A stretch of 64,000 bases of DNA from Annona cherimola (Eukaryota; Streptophyta; Magnoliopsida; Magnoliales; Annonaceae). This document shows, piece by piece, positions 48,054 through 58,034 of the stretch (positions are counted from its first letter, which is position 1; every line of letters starts with the position of its first letter). A program made the position numbers and the translations under genes. The stretch covers positions 50,020,012-50,084,011 of the forward strand of contig CM059971.1 in assembly GCA_030490835.1 (NCBI GenBank). Reading direction: 5' to 3'. The notes under the pieces are model-generated. The model was not told where the DNA came from. It did not search any database and saw nothing but the letters and a program-made list of their open reading frames with translations.

Positions 48054-49649
48054 ATGGCACCAAAGAAAGCCGTATCAAAACCATACCCCAAACGGGTTCC
48101 CACACAACCACAACCTTCATCTCAACCAAAAGAAGTTCCTAGAAGAACTAGGACTCCATCAAAAAGAGCCAGAGAGGAACCATCAACTTCGACGGGTAAA
48201 CGGGTTCGATTCCAAACCTCCACTCAATCATCTGATCAAGCACCCAGGTCGGAAAATCAACAACAAACCTCACAGAGCACACAATCCGGGACAAGCAGAA
48301 GGGGCACTGCAGCTGGGAAAGCCCAAGTATTGAAGATGCCCACTACCTACTTCAAAACCGAGCTCCAACATAGCCGTTTTTACAAAAAGTTCTACGAACG
48401 GAAGGTATTCATACCCAAGATTATAGATTTTAATTTCCTGAAAGAATATGGATCCGACATAGAAGATCTATTGGATTTTCAAGGATGGACAAATTTGCTA
48501 AAGGAGGACGAAAGGGTCTATCCAGATCTTACTCGAATGTTTTATTATCTATGGGATGAAGAATACTTTGGAACCTTCGTCAAAGGAGTAGAAATAGATA
48601 TTGGAATCGGGATAATTTCAGGTCCGACTGACATAATGAGTCATTTAGGACACATACTTGGAGTCCCGTATGAGGATGAGCCTATTCCAGAAGATCTCAC
48701 TTTGGATCAAATGTATAATCAGCTCACCCAGAGCAACAAGTACCATCCGGGAATCAAATTCCTTCGGTACATGGATCTGTCACCTAGGCTACGAGTGCTC
48801 AGACTCCTCATTGCCCACTGCATCTACCCAAAGGGCGGTGGAAGAAATCAATTGAACCCACAGTAAGCAGGGATACTATGGAAAGTGGCCAACAGGGTCA
48901 AAGTGAGCATACCCAAATTATTTCTTGAAGCCTTGGCTTCTAGAAAGGATAACCCACGAGGAGTCCTTCCCTATGGCACATGGATCACAAAGATTCTTGA
49001 ATTATTCAAAGTGGATATTGAAGGCGAGCCTTTCGAAGTGCTCAAATCCACAAATGCCATAAATAAAGCTCTCATACAAAGAATGAAGATCAATCTGCTT
49101 GAACTAAGGCATGAAGCTTCAGAAGAAGAGCAAGAAGACAATGCACAGACTGAGGGGGAGCAACCTCCCGCGGCACCACTTGCTCAAGAGGAGCCAACAT
49201 CTCCCATATCGCACGGATCCTATTCTCCACAAGGGTCCGCTGCAAGAGAACGGGTGCCTCCAACCTCTTCTGAGGAGGTCACCCTAAAGGATTTAAAAGA
49301 TGAAATTATTGCTATGAGGGCAGAAATGGGTTATCAAGAAGACCGGATGACAAGTCTTATCACCGGCGTTCACAATGCCCTCGAGGATATGCACTCCCGG
49401 CAAGACAGAATTGAGCGGGAAATGCGGACTATCCGCTATCATCTTGGCTCTGGCCGACATAAGAAGAAACCCATGCCTGAACTCGATCCTTACGAATCAG
49501 GATCAGTTCATAAAGAAGCAACTCCAGATCACGCTTCTCTTGTTTACTCATCGTCCCATCATTGTCCTATCGAACCAATCTTATATCCGATCTCTCAATT
49601 TCAATTCACAAAATCATTAAGAGTTGATCGATTTTTGATAAATTTTTGA
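48054..49649 (+). pseudogene. Element A ORF2, one nonsense mutation
   Basis: Starts MAPKKAVSKP and would be 531 residues. A TAA at 48864-48866 replaces the Glu codon present in B (NPQEAG). The N-terminus is basic with KRVRF, perhaps a nuclear signal. The central block (YKKFYERKVFIPKIIDF, YLWDEEYFGTFVKGVE, RLLIAHCIYPKGGG) resembles the plant transposon protein domain known from similar positions. The last 130 residues include an acidic linker and a probable coiled coil. No membrane segment is evident. It is not in frame with pol and lies 521 bases after the pol stop, so read-through is unlikely to express it. Confidence 0.82.
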
Positions 49650-50013
49650 TAGTTTGACAAAAAGGGGGAGATAGAATAGGTGAGTTGAGTAAAATTTTCT
49701 TTTGGGTTGGGTAGTTTTGTATCTAGGTTTCATTTTTGTTTTGTATTGCATTTTGTAAAAATGAAACTTGATATATATATATGCTTTTGATGAATGTTAT
49801 GTTTGCTTAATATGTTATGCTTGATTAATAAAGTATTCAACATGATTTGCTTGAAAGGTATCCAATATGCCAAAATGATATAATGGTTGAAATTTCAAAA
49901 AGCTCTGACCTATAAGACAAATGCTCTATTTTTCAAAAGACATATGAACATGATTAATGCTTGAAAGGTATCAACTCAAATGAAGTTTTGTCAATCATCA
50001 AAAAGGGGGAGAT
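49650..50013 (+). other. 3' noncoding tail of element A with two polypurine tracts
   Basis: CAAAAAGGGGGAGAT at 49659-49673 begins 10 bases after the ORF2 stop, and AAAAAGGGGGAGAT recurs at 50000-50013 next to the LTR. The spacing of about 340 bases is close to that in B. Confidence 0.82.
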
Positions 50014-51684
50014 TGTTGGAAACAATGTTTAAAACAATAAAAATTGACCAAATCTTGAGTTTTGATGATTAACAAGAACTAATTTTGAGTATATAAAAGG
50101 TACTAATGTGTTTGCTAAATGTTTAAGGAAAGCAAAGAGGTCAAGTCGATCTCCAAGTCGACTTGGACTTCGACTTGGGTGAAGTCGACTCAAATATCGA
50201 CTTGAGAATGAATCCCAAAAGGCAACAGGTCAAGTCGCAGGTCAAGTCGACTCCACTTGCGACTTGGGAAGTCAAGTCGCAGACGAAGTCGACTCCAGCA
50301 TCGACTTGGAGTATCCAGAGTTGAAAAGTGGAAACGAACATAACGAAGTCGCAAACGAAGTCGACTCCAGGTGCGACTTGGGTGAAGTCGCAGGCCAGGT
50401 CGACTCCATCCACGACTTGAGAAGTTCAAACTTCAAAGATGCAGTTTTCAAGCTATTCAAGAGGATTTATCACTCAAGTCCAAGGAATCAAGATGAAAAA
50501 CAAATGAGTCAAATTCAAAGTCAAGAATCATGTTCTACATCAAATCAAGTCTATCAAGCTCAAAGACAAAGATACAAGAATGATTCAAACAATGTCTATC
50601 AAGACTACATAAGTCAAATATGCATGAATCATCTAAGTAAGAATCAAGCCAATCCAAGATAGAAGAACACAACTTGAAGATCAAAGCAGGTTCAGCAAAA
50701 ACCCGAGCCAAGTCGCAGGCCAAGTCGACTTCAGGATCGACTTGGGTCGAAGTCTGAAGTCAAGTCGACCAAGCCTAAGACTTGGGAATCCGAAGAACTG
50801 GAGTCGCAGACGAAGTCGACTCCAGATGCGACTTGGGTAGTCAAGTCGCATCCCAAGTCGACTCCACCTTCGACTTGGGTATAACGTTCAAATTTTCTAA
50901 CGTTGGAGTTCATTTATTGCGCACCAACCACCTCCACAACGTTTATATTTTCTTCCCTCTATAAAAGGACCCTCAAATGAACGTGAAAACACAACAAGAG
51001 AACACAAGACACTACGTTAAAGTTCGAAGAGAGAAAAGAAGTGCAAGAAAGGTTTCCTATTTTCTTTTCTCCATTGTTGAGTGGTCCGTATAAATTCTAA
51101 GGAAGAAGAAAGCTTCAAGTTGCTAGCGCCTTCAACAATATTCATCCAAAGCTGCTTCTACAACTTCTTCCTCGAGCTAAATCTGCCTACACAAATCTGT
51201 AAAGTGTAGTTTCATTTATTTCATTGTCTTGTTGTATAAATCTTGATTTAGCTTGGGTAGCTAAGATCAAGTATATGCAAAGTAGGGTGTGATTGGAGTG
51301 AGACTCATCACCTACTTTTGCATGTGAGTTGTTTATGCCCCCTAGAGCTAGAATCTAGAAGAGAGCAAGTGGCTCTAGTTGTATATGCCCCCTAGAGCTG
51401 GAATCTAGAAGAGAGCGGTGACTCTAAGTGTATTCGTGGAATACATAGTGGAACCCAAGTCACAACAGAGTGTGAGCTTGGAAGAGTGGAGTAGGGAAGG
51501 TTTGCCCGAACCACTATAAATCTTGTGTTATATTTCTTTTTACTGCTTTATCTTTATTGCTCTCTAGCTCTTTTCAAAAGAGGATTAATTACTCAAGGGG
51601 TTAAGTCTTTATTTACCAAAGATTTTTTAAAGAACCCAATTCACCCCTCCCCTCTTTGGTTTTGCCACTAACTCGGGACCAACA
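50014..51684 (+). repeat. Element A 3' LTR
   Basis: 1,671 bp, TGTTGG...CCAACA, followed by the atacc duplication. Palindrome clusters at about 50145-50420 and 50705-50875, TATA box at 50960-50968, duplicated GCCCCCTAGAGCT block at 51337 and 51387. It is the uninterrupted reference for the A LTR. It lacks 12 bases in the first cluster and has 12 extra in the second compared with the 5' LTR. Confidence 0.95.
50960..50968 (+). promoter_or_regulatory. TATA box of element A 3' LTR
   Basis: TATAAAAGG after CCCTC. It would drive transcription out of the element to the right, towards P and C, which are in opposite orientation. Confidence 0.65.
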
Positions 51685-51689
51685 ATACC

Positions 51690-51879
51690 TACATAATCTG
51701 TCATTTTATCATAGCCATAAATTCTAAACCAACAATCACTTAGAAAGTTGGCGCCTTGATGTCTATCATATGACTACCAGATGCCTTCCATATGTCTGTC
51801 ATGGCGCTACACCTTAAACATATATATCATATAGCACAGTCTTGTGCTATCTTAAGTGAGGTATAGCTTACCTTAGGTA
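51690..51879 (-). other. Internal sequence of element I between A and solo LTR P
   Basis: Short A/T-rich stretch with no ORF or motif. It joins 30033 on one side (through the atacc duplication of A) and 53389 on the other (through the agggg duplication of P). Confidence 0.65.
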
Positions 51880-51884
51880 AGGGG

Positions 51885-53383
51885 TGTTGGTCCCAAGTTA
51901 ATGGCAATTACCCAAGAGGGAAGGGGTGAATTGGGTATTTAAAAATTTACAACTTAAACAGAAACTTTACCCCGGATTAATCTAGTCCCCTTTATGAAGA
52001 AACAAAATGAGAGCAATAATGTAAAGAGCAGAAACAAAAATGAACACATAAGATTTTATAGTGGTTCGGGCAACCTCCCTACTCCACTCTTCCAAGCTCA
52101 CACCCCTTGTGACTTGGGTTCCACTATGTATTCCGCGAAAACAACTAGAGTCTCCACTCTCTTCTAGATTCTAGCTCTAAGGGGCATATACAACCAGAGC
52201 CTCTGCTCTCTTCTAGATTCTAGCTCTATGGGGCATCAACAATACACAGCACAAGTAGGTGATGAGTTCCACTCCAATCGCACACTACTTTGCTTACACT
52301 TGTTCTTAGCTACTCAAGCTAAAACAATTTCAATACAACAATAAGAATAAAAGAAAGTTTCTACACGTTATTGTTGTGTAGAGGCAGTTTTGACGCAGAT
52401 AAGAACTTTTAGTGTAGGCGTAGAGATTCAGCAAGCAGCTCTTGGCAGTTTGAAGCAAGGTTCTTCTTCTAAAAATTGGCTTGATCACTTGAAGCTCTTA
52501 AAGATGGGAGTTATGCTCACTTAATGAATTCTTAGCTACCCTCCTCGTTCATATTGATTGCCTTTTACCCTACCGTTGCGATCCAAGTCGCAGGTGGAGT
52601 CGACTTCGGGTGCGACTTCACCTCGACAGCTTGCTTGATGAACTTGAAATCCTTGGAATGCTTTGCTTGCTTGAGTTTCTTCATGTTTGGTTGTTCTTCC
52701 TTTAAGACTCTTTATGATTCTTTTATCTTAAACACATTTGACTCCATGTCTTGAGTCTTGAGTCTTTGAGTATTGGAGTGCATAAGAGAAATCCAAATGC
52801 ATGATCTCGATTCTCCATGAGAAATATGCAGCTTTGCTTTGGTCTTCACTTAATCCTCATTTGATCTTCATTTCCTTTTGAATCTCTTGAATCTATCATT
52901 GAGTTATCTTGATCTGCATGTTTCCGTATTGAAGTCGAAGTCGGAGTCGACTTGATCTGCGACTTCACCCAAGTCGCATGCGGAGTCGACTTGGGATGCG
53001 ACTTCGGCAGCCCTTGTTCTCGGTTTCAACTCTGGACAGAAATGACGCCTCTAAGTCGCTACTGGAGTCGACTTGGTCTGCGACTTCACCTCAAGTCGCA
53101 AGCGGAGTCGACTTGGGATGCGACTTTGGCACCTCTCATTCTTGATTTCAGCTCTGGAAGAAAATGACGTCTTGAAGTCGCTGCTGGAGTCGACTTGGGG
53201 ATCGACTTGGCCTAAGTTGATGCCTGAGTTGACTTGGAAATCGACTTGACTTGTCATGCTTTATATTCTTCAAATTTATAACCTTAAATCATTTTCACAA
53301 ACATATTTGTAACCAAAATTACTCAAATTGATTTGTTAATCATCAAAACATAGACTTGACTTATTTTCCACATATTTCCAACA
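51885..53383 (-). repeat. Solo LTR P, SIRE family second subfamily
   Basis: In plus-strand reading it starts TGTTGGTCCCAAG and ends CATATTTCCAACA, 1,499 bp, with a perfect duplication agggg (51880-51884 and 53384-53388). GTCGAC palindromes occur near 52597 and at about 52940-53240. It resembles fragment H more than the LTRs of A, B or C. No internal region is present, so it arose by recombination between two LTRs of a former full element. Confidence 0.93.
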
Positions 53384-53388
53384 AGGGG

Positions 53389-53763
53389 GTCTCTATGTGG
53401 GGTTCCATTGTTCAACTCATCATCTGTTCTTATTCATTTCTACTTTTTATTTGTTCTTAGATTCTACTACCTTTTTCTTCATCTCATTTGTCCTCATGTC
53501 CCTTTTTCCTTCGTATACCATCTACACTATGAAACATAGCATACCAGCTATATTTCCTTAAATAACCATACTTTTATGTCATAATGATGCACAATATAAG
53601 ACAATACATATCGTATATGTCTTATAATCTCAATCTATCTCTTTCATCATTTTCCGTATTTCCCCTACGTCTATCTATCAATTCTTGCTAAAATATCATC
53701 TTTTTACTATCAAATCTTTTCTTACCACGTCTATTTACCAATCCATGCTTTGATACCAACTTC
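53389..53763 (-). other. Element I 5' leader with primer binding site
   Basis: In minus orientation the 5' LTR is followed by GAAGT and TGGTATCAAAGCATGG (53758-53743), which matches initiator Met tRNA with one change from the usual TGGTATCAGAGC. The rest is an A/T-rich leader with no recognisable gag. Confidence 0.75.
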
Positions 53764-54016
53764 TGTGGCGCCCCAAACCGAGACGTTACTTCCTTACGTC
53801 AAGATCTTATTGATTGGTAAATGTGAATCAGGATTGTTGCCCTGATCACGCGGCAGATTCTTAATTTGAATCTCGTCTAAATTTTTTTCGCTTCATTCAT
53901 CATTCATTTCTTTACATTTTACATCATTCATCATACCAGCAACAATACCCTTGTAAAAATTTTCATATTTCATTTCGTAACATCACATCATGCTTTTCTA
54001 CAATACAAGTCTTCTT
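53764..54016 (-). repeat. Element I 5' LTR fragment, cut by element C
   Basis: Starts TGTGGCGCCCCAAACCGAG. The 250 bases align end to end with 12671-12920 with about 14 differences, so it is the partner LTR of the same element. Element C interrupts it at 54017, and the remainder lies outside the window. Confidence 0.88.
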
Positions 54017-55625
54017 TGTTGGTCCCGAGTTAATGGCAAAACCCAAGAGGGGAGGGGTGAATTGGGTATTTAAAAAATTTATAACTTAAACAGAAACTTA
54101 ACCCCGGATTAATCCAGTCCCCTTAATGAAGAATCGTAATGAAAAGCAATATAATGTAAAGAGCAGATAAATAAATCAAACACGCAGGATCTTTATAGTG
54201 GTTCGGGCAACCTCCCTACTCCACTCTTCCAAGCTCACACTCCTTGTGACTTGGGTTCCACTATTGTATTCTCAATACAATTAGAGCCACTGCTCTCTTC
54301 TAGATTCCAGCTCTAGGTGGCATCAACAAAACACAGCACAAGTAGGTGATGAGTCACACTCCAATCACACACTACTTTGCTTATACTTGATTTTAGTTCC
54401 TCAAACTAAATCAAGTTTAACACATACAACAGAAAGAATAGGAAAACTACACTTTATAGATGTGTAGCAGCAATTAGGCGCATAGAAGAACTTGAAGAGT
54501 TGGCTTTGAAGATTCTGAAATGAAGCTCTTGCAGTTTAAGATGGAGTTCTTCTTCTTTGAGTGGATTGATCTCTTTTGAGCTCTTGAATGTAGTAGTTAA
54601 GCACACTTAATGATTCTCAGCACTTTCCTCGTCCATCTTGAATGCTATTTATAATTTTGGAGGGAATCCGAACGTTAGAGGGTAGGTGGCGCGCATTTAA
54701 TGCGCCAACGTTCAAATAAATTCCGACCGTTGTGACCCAAGTCGCATGTGGAGTCAACTTGGCCTGCGACTTGGCTTCCAAGTCGCACCTGGAGTCGACC
54801 TCGTGTGTGACTCCAGTTCTTCAGAGTTCCAAGTCCGAGTCTGGGTCAACATGGCCTTCAGTCTTCAACTCAAGTCGATCCTGGAGTCGACTTGGGTTGC
54901 GACTTGGCTTGGTCCTTTGCAAAAACACCTTGATCCTCTTGAACTGTCTTGAATCTTTGTAAAATTGGTCTTCATGACTTGGGTATTGCTTTATTTGGAA
55001 TAAGCTTGAAACTTAGCTTTGGACTTGATAGACTTGATTTGAACTTTGAATATGCATCTTAGCTTTTGATCTTCAAGAAACTTTAGTTGCTTTTTGAGAA
55101 TGAACTTTGCATCCTATTTGGATTTGATAAATTCCAAATGGATTCTTGAAATAAGCTTGAAACTTCAATCTTCAAGTCTGAACTCCTCAAGTCGTAGTTG
55201 GAGTCGACCTCGTCTGCGACTTCACCCAAGTCGCACCTGGAGTCGACTTCGCCTGCGACTTCGTCATGTTCGTTTCCACTTTTCAGCTCTGGATACCTGA
55301 AGTTGATGCTGGAGTCAACTTCGTCTGCGACTTGGTTTCCTAAGTCGCACCTGGAGTCGACTTGGCCTGCGACTTCATTTGCTTGTTTTCTATTTTCAAT
55401 GCTATCCACCTTTTGCCATTTGAAGTCGCTTGTGAAGTCGACTTAGGTATCGACTTCACCCCAAGTCGAAGTCCAAGTCGCCTTGGTAATCGACTTGACT
55501 TCTTTGTTTTACTTAAACACTTGGCAAACTCATTAGTACCCTTTATATACTCAAATTAGTCTTTGTTTAATTATCAAAACTTATGCTTTGGTCAATTTAT
55601 TTTGTTTGGAACATTGTTTCCAACA
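54017..55625 (-). repeat. Element C 3' LTR
   Basis: 1,609 bp with TGTTGG...CCAACA ends. Palindrome clusters lie at about 54735-54905 and 55195-55500; several GTCGAC copies have decayed to GTCAAC. It has one copy of the CTAGAGCTGGAATCTAG block, where A and B have two. It is clearly diverged from A and B, so C belongs to a sister subfamily. Confidence 0.93.
54655..54663 (-). promoter_or_regulatory. TATA box in element C 3' LTR
   Basis: TATAAATAG on the minus strand, the same variant as in element G, upstream of the transcribed part and downstream of the palindromes. Confidence 0.6.
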
Positions 55626-55963
55626 ATCTCCCCCTTTTTGATGATTGACAAAACTACATTTGAGTTGATACCTTTCAAAACATTAATCATGTTCATATAT
55701 AATTTTTAAAAAACAAAGCATTGTCCTTGGTACTTTCAAACATATGGTTCAGAGCTTTTCAAACCATTATCATAGAAAATATATTCAGAGCATTACTTTC
55801 ATATCATTCATCATTCAAGCATATTAATCATTGCAAGCATAACACAACTTTCATATATGTATCAAGTTTCAAAATACAATGTAAAACAAAAATGAAACCT
55901 ATACAAATTACCCAACCCAAAAAGAAAACGCTCAAACCTATCTTTTCTCCCCCTTTTTGTCAA
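55626..55963 (-). other. 3' noncoding tail of element C with two polypurine tracts
   Basis: In minus orientation AAAAAGGGGGAGA occurs near 55945-55957, just after the ORF2 stop, and at 55626-55640 next to the LTR. It is the fourth copy in this window with the paired arrangement. No ORF. Confidence 0.8.
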
Positions 55964-57558
55964 TCACTCAAAAAATGTGTCAATTACCAAAGACTTGGTA
56001 AATTGAAATTGGGAAATGGGATAGATAGATTGAGGTGGTTTGATGGGACGGACATGGGCGGATGAGTAGTAGGATGAAACGGGTGCAGGAGAAGGCTCGC
56101 GATGAACTGATCTCGATTCGAAGGGGTCAAGTTCAGGCATGGGTCGTTTCTTGTGATGACCGGAGGCGAGATGATATCGGATGGTACGCAATTCTCGATC
56201 GATTCGATCTTGTCGGGAATGCATATTATTGATTGCCGCCAACACTTCGGTCACAAGACTCGTCAGCCGGTCTTCTTGGTGACCCATTTCTTCACGGACG
56301 GCAACGATTTCATCTCTCAAATCTTTTAGAGTGACCTCCTCAGATGAGGTTGGAGGCACCCGTTCTCGTGCAGCGGACCCTTGTGGAGAGTAGGATCCGT
56401 GCGATATGGGAGATGCTGGCTCCTCTTGAGCAGGTGGTGCTGGGGAGGTTGCTCCCCCTCAGCTTGTGCATTGTCTTCTTGCTCTTCTTCGGAAGCTTCA
56501 TGCCTTAGTTCCAGCAGATTGATCTTCATCCTTTGGATTAGTGCTTTATTTATGACATTTGTGGATTTGAGCACTTCGAAAGGCTCGCCTTCAATATCCA
56601 CTTTGAAGAATTCAAGAATCTTTGTGATCCATGTGCCATAGGGAAGGACTCCTCGTGGGTTATCCTTTCTAGAAGCCAAGGCTTCAAGAAATAATTTTGG
56701 TATGCTCACTTTGACCCTGTTGGCCACTTTCCATAGTATCCCTGCTTCTTGTGGGTTTAATTTGTTTCTTCCACCGCCCTTTGGGTAGATGCAGTGGGCA
56801 ATGAGAAGTCTGAGCACTCGTAGCCTGGGTGACAGATCCATGTACCGAAGGAATTTGATTCCCGGATGGTACTTGTTGCTCCGGGTGAGCTGATTATACA
56901 TTTGATCCAAAGTGAGGTCTTCTAGAATAGGCTCATCCTCATACGAGACTCCAAGTATGTGTCCTAAATGACTCATTATGTCAGTCGGACCTGAAATTAT
57001 CCTGATTCCAATATCCATTTCTACTCCTTTGACGAAGGTTCCATAGTATTCCTCATCCCATAGATAATAAAACATTCGAGTAAGATCTGGATAGACCCTT
57101 TCGTCCTCCTTTAGCAAATTTGTCCATCCTTGAAAATCCAATAGATCTTCTATGTCGGATCCATATTCTTTCAAGAAATTAAAATCTATAATCTTGGGTA
57201 TGAATACCTTCCGTTCGTAGAACGTTTTGTAAAAACGGCTATGTTAGAGCTCGGTTTTGAAGTAGGTAGTGGGCATCTTCAATACTTGGGCTTTTCCAGC
57301 TGCAGTGCCCCTTCTGCTTGTCCCGGATTGTGTGCTCTGTGAGGTTTATTGTTGACTTTCCAACCTGGGTGCTTGATCAGATGATTGAGTAGTGGTTTGG
57401 AATCGTACCCTTTTACCCGTCGAAGTTGATGGTTCCTCTCTAGCTCTTTTTGATGGAGTCCTAGTTCTTCTAGGAACTTCTTTTGGTTGAGATGAAGGTT
57501 GCGGTTGTGTGGGAACCCGTTTGGGGTATGGTTTTGATACGGCTTTCTTTGGTGCCAT
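55964..57558 (-). pseudogene. Element C ORF2, broken by two stops and a frameshift
   Basis: Starts MAPKKAVSKPYPK at 57558. TAA stops occur at 57348-57346 (codon 71) and 57246-57244 (codon 105), both from Gln codons, and a one-base deletion near 56440 shifts the frame in the acidic Pro-rich linker. The central block with DIEDLLDFQGWTNLL and RLLIAHCIYPKGGG is well kept, as is the coiled-coil-like tail (LKDLRDEIVAVREEMGHQ). No product can be made from this copy. Confidence 0.88.
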
Positions 57559-58034
57559 TTGGAGCTTGGAGTTTATGGAATCTGAGAGGGAATGCGAGTG
57601 AGAGAGAGAGAGAGTTTGAGAGATAGTGTGAAAGAGAAAGAGAAAGAAAAAGAAACTGAGGGAGTGAGAGAGAAAGAGAATGAAAGGGAGTGAAAGAGAG
57701 AGAGTGTGACGGTTTGCCGGAGACAAGGGAGAAATCGCCGGAGAAAAAGGCTGTCGCCGGAGAGGGAGAAAGGAAAAAAGAAAGGAAATAGAGAGGTTGG
57801 AGGGAAATGAGGAAGAAAGGAAGGAGAAGAGAAGAAAAAGGTTGGCCGAATGCGAAACGTCGCGCGCGGAGTCGACTTTGCCCTAGGCGAAGTCGACTTC
57901 GGTCCCTTGGAGTCGACTTCGCCTGGGAGCGGAGTCGACTTCGCTTTCGAAGTGGAGTCGACTTGACGCCCTTGGAGTCGACTTGACCCATCGACTTGAC
58001 ATTTTTTAATTTTAATTTTCTTATTTAATTTTCC
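57559..58034 (-). promoter_or_regulatory. Element C pol-ORF2 interval: palindrome array and pyrimidine-rich leader
   Basis: Six GTCGAC palindromes at about 57868-57982 follow the pol end, then about 300 bases of C/T-rich leader with (CT)n runs on the minus strand to the ORF2 ATG. It is the same arrangement as in A and B with fewer palindromes. Confidence 0.5.

Larger units (their letters stand above)
30039..51684 (+). mobile_element. Element A: complete SIRE-type Ty1/copia retrotransposon carrying nested element B
   Basis: The perfect duplication atacc (30034-30038 and 51685-51689) flanks TGTTGG...CCAACA ends. Order: 5' LTR (30039-30657 plus 41545-42596), PBS (42599-42610), gag (42645-44447), pol (44470-47532), palindrome array, ORF2 (48054-49649), two polypurine tracts, 3' LTR (50014-51684). 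Both LTRs total 1,671 bp and differ by about 11 substitutions and two 12-bp indels that happen to cancel. Without B the element is about 10.8 kb. Nonsense mutations in pol (44626) and ORF2 (48864) make this copy non-autonomous. Confidence 0.95.
12671..54016 (-). mobile_element. Element I: long-LTR Ty3/gypsy element with almost no coding sequence, heavily nested
   Basis: The 3' LTR runs from 12671 to 21703 (with M nested) and the 5' LTR starts at 53764 and is cut by element C at 54017, so the element continues beyond the window. The first 250 bases of each LTR align with about 14 differences by eye. A PBS lies at 53743-53758 beside the 5' LTR and a polypurine tract beside the 3' LTR. With nested elements removed, the internal part in view is only about 1.5 kb (21704-21768, 27646-27669, 29179-30033, 51690-51879, 53389-53763) and encodes only a relic of the Pol end. 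It therefore looks like a large retrotransposon derivative (LARD-like) moved by enzymes from relatives. It is inserted in the reverse transcriptase of element D. Confidence 0.82.

Noticed and set aside
47558..48142. 194-codon ORF between pol and ORF2, with counterparts in B and C
   Set aside because: The product is mostly SRLR and Ser/Leu runs from the palindromes and (CT)n leader. No domain; overlaps ORF2 out of frame.
48054..49649. Calling ORF2 a retroviral envelope
   Set aside because: Position fits, but no signal peptide, furin-like site or membrane helix is visible.
50145..50885. Regularly spaced short palindromes resembling a CRISPR array
   Set aside because: Spacing is irregular, the units lie in LTR U3 regions of plant retrotransposons, and there are no cas genes.
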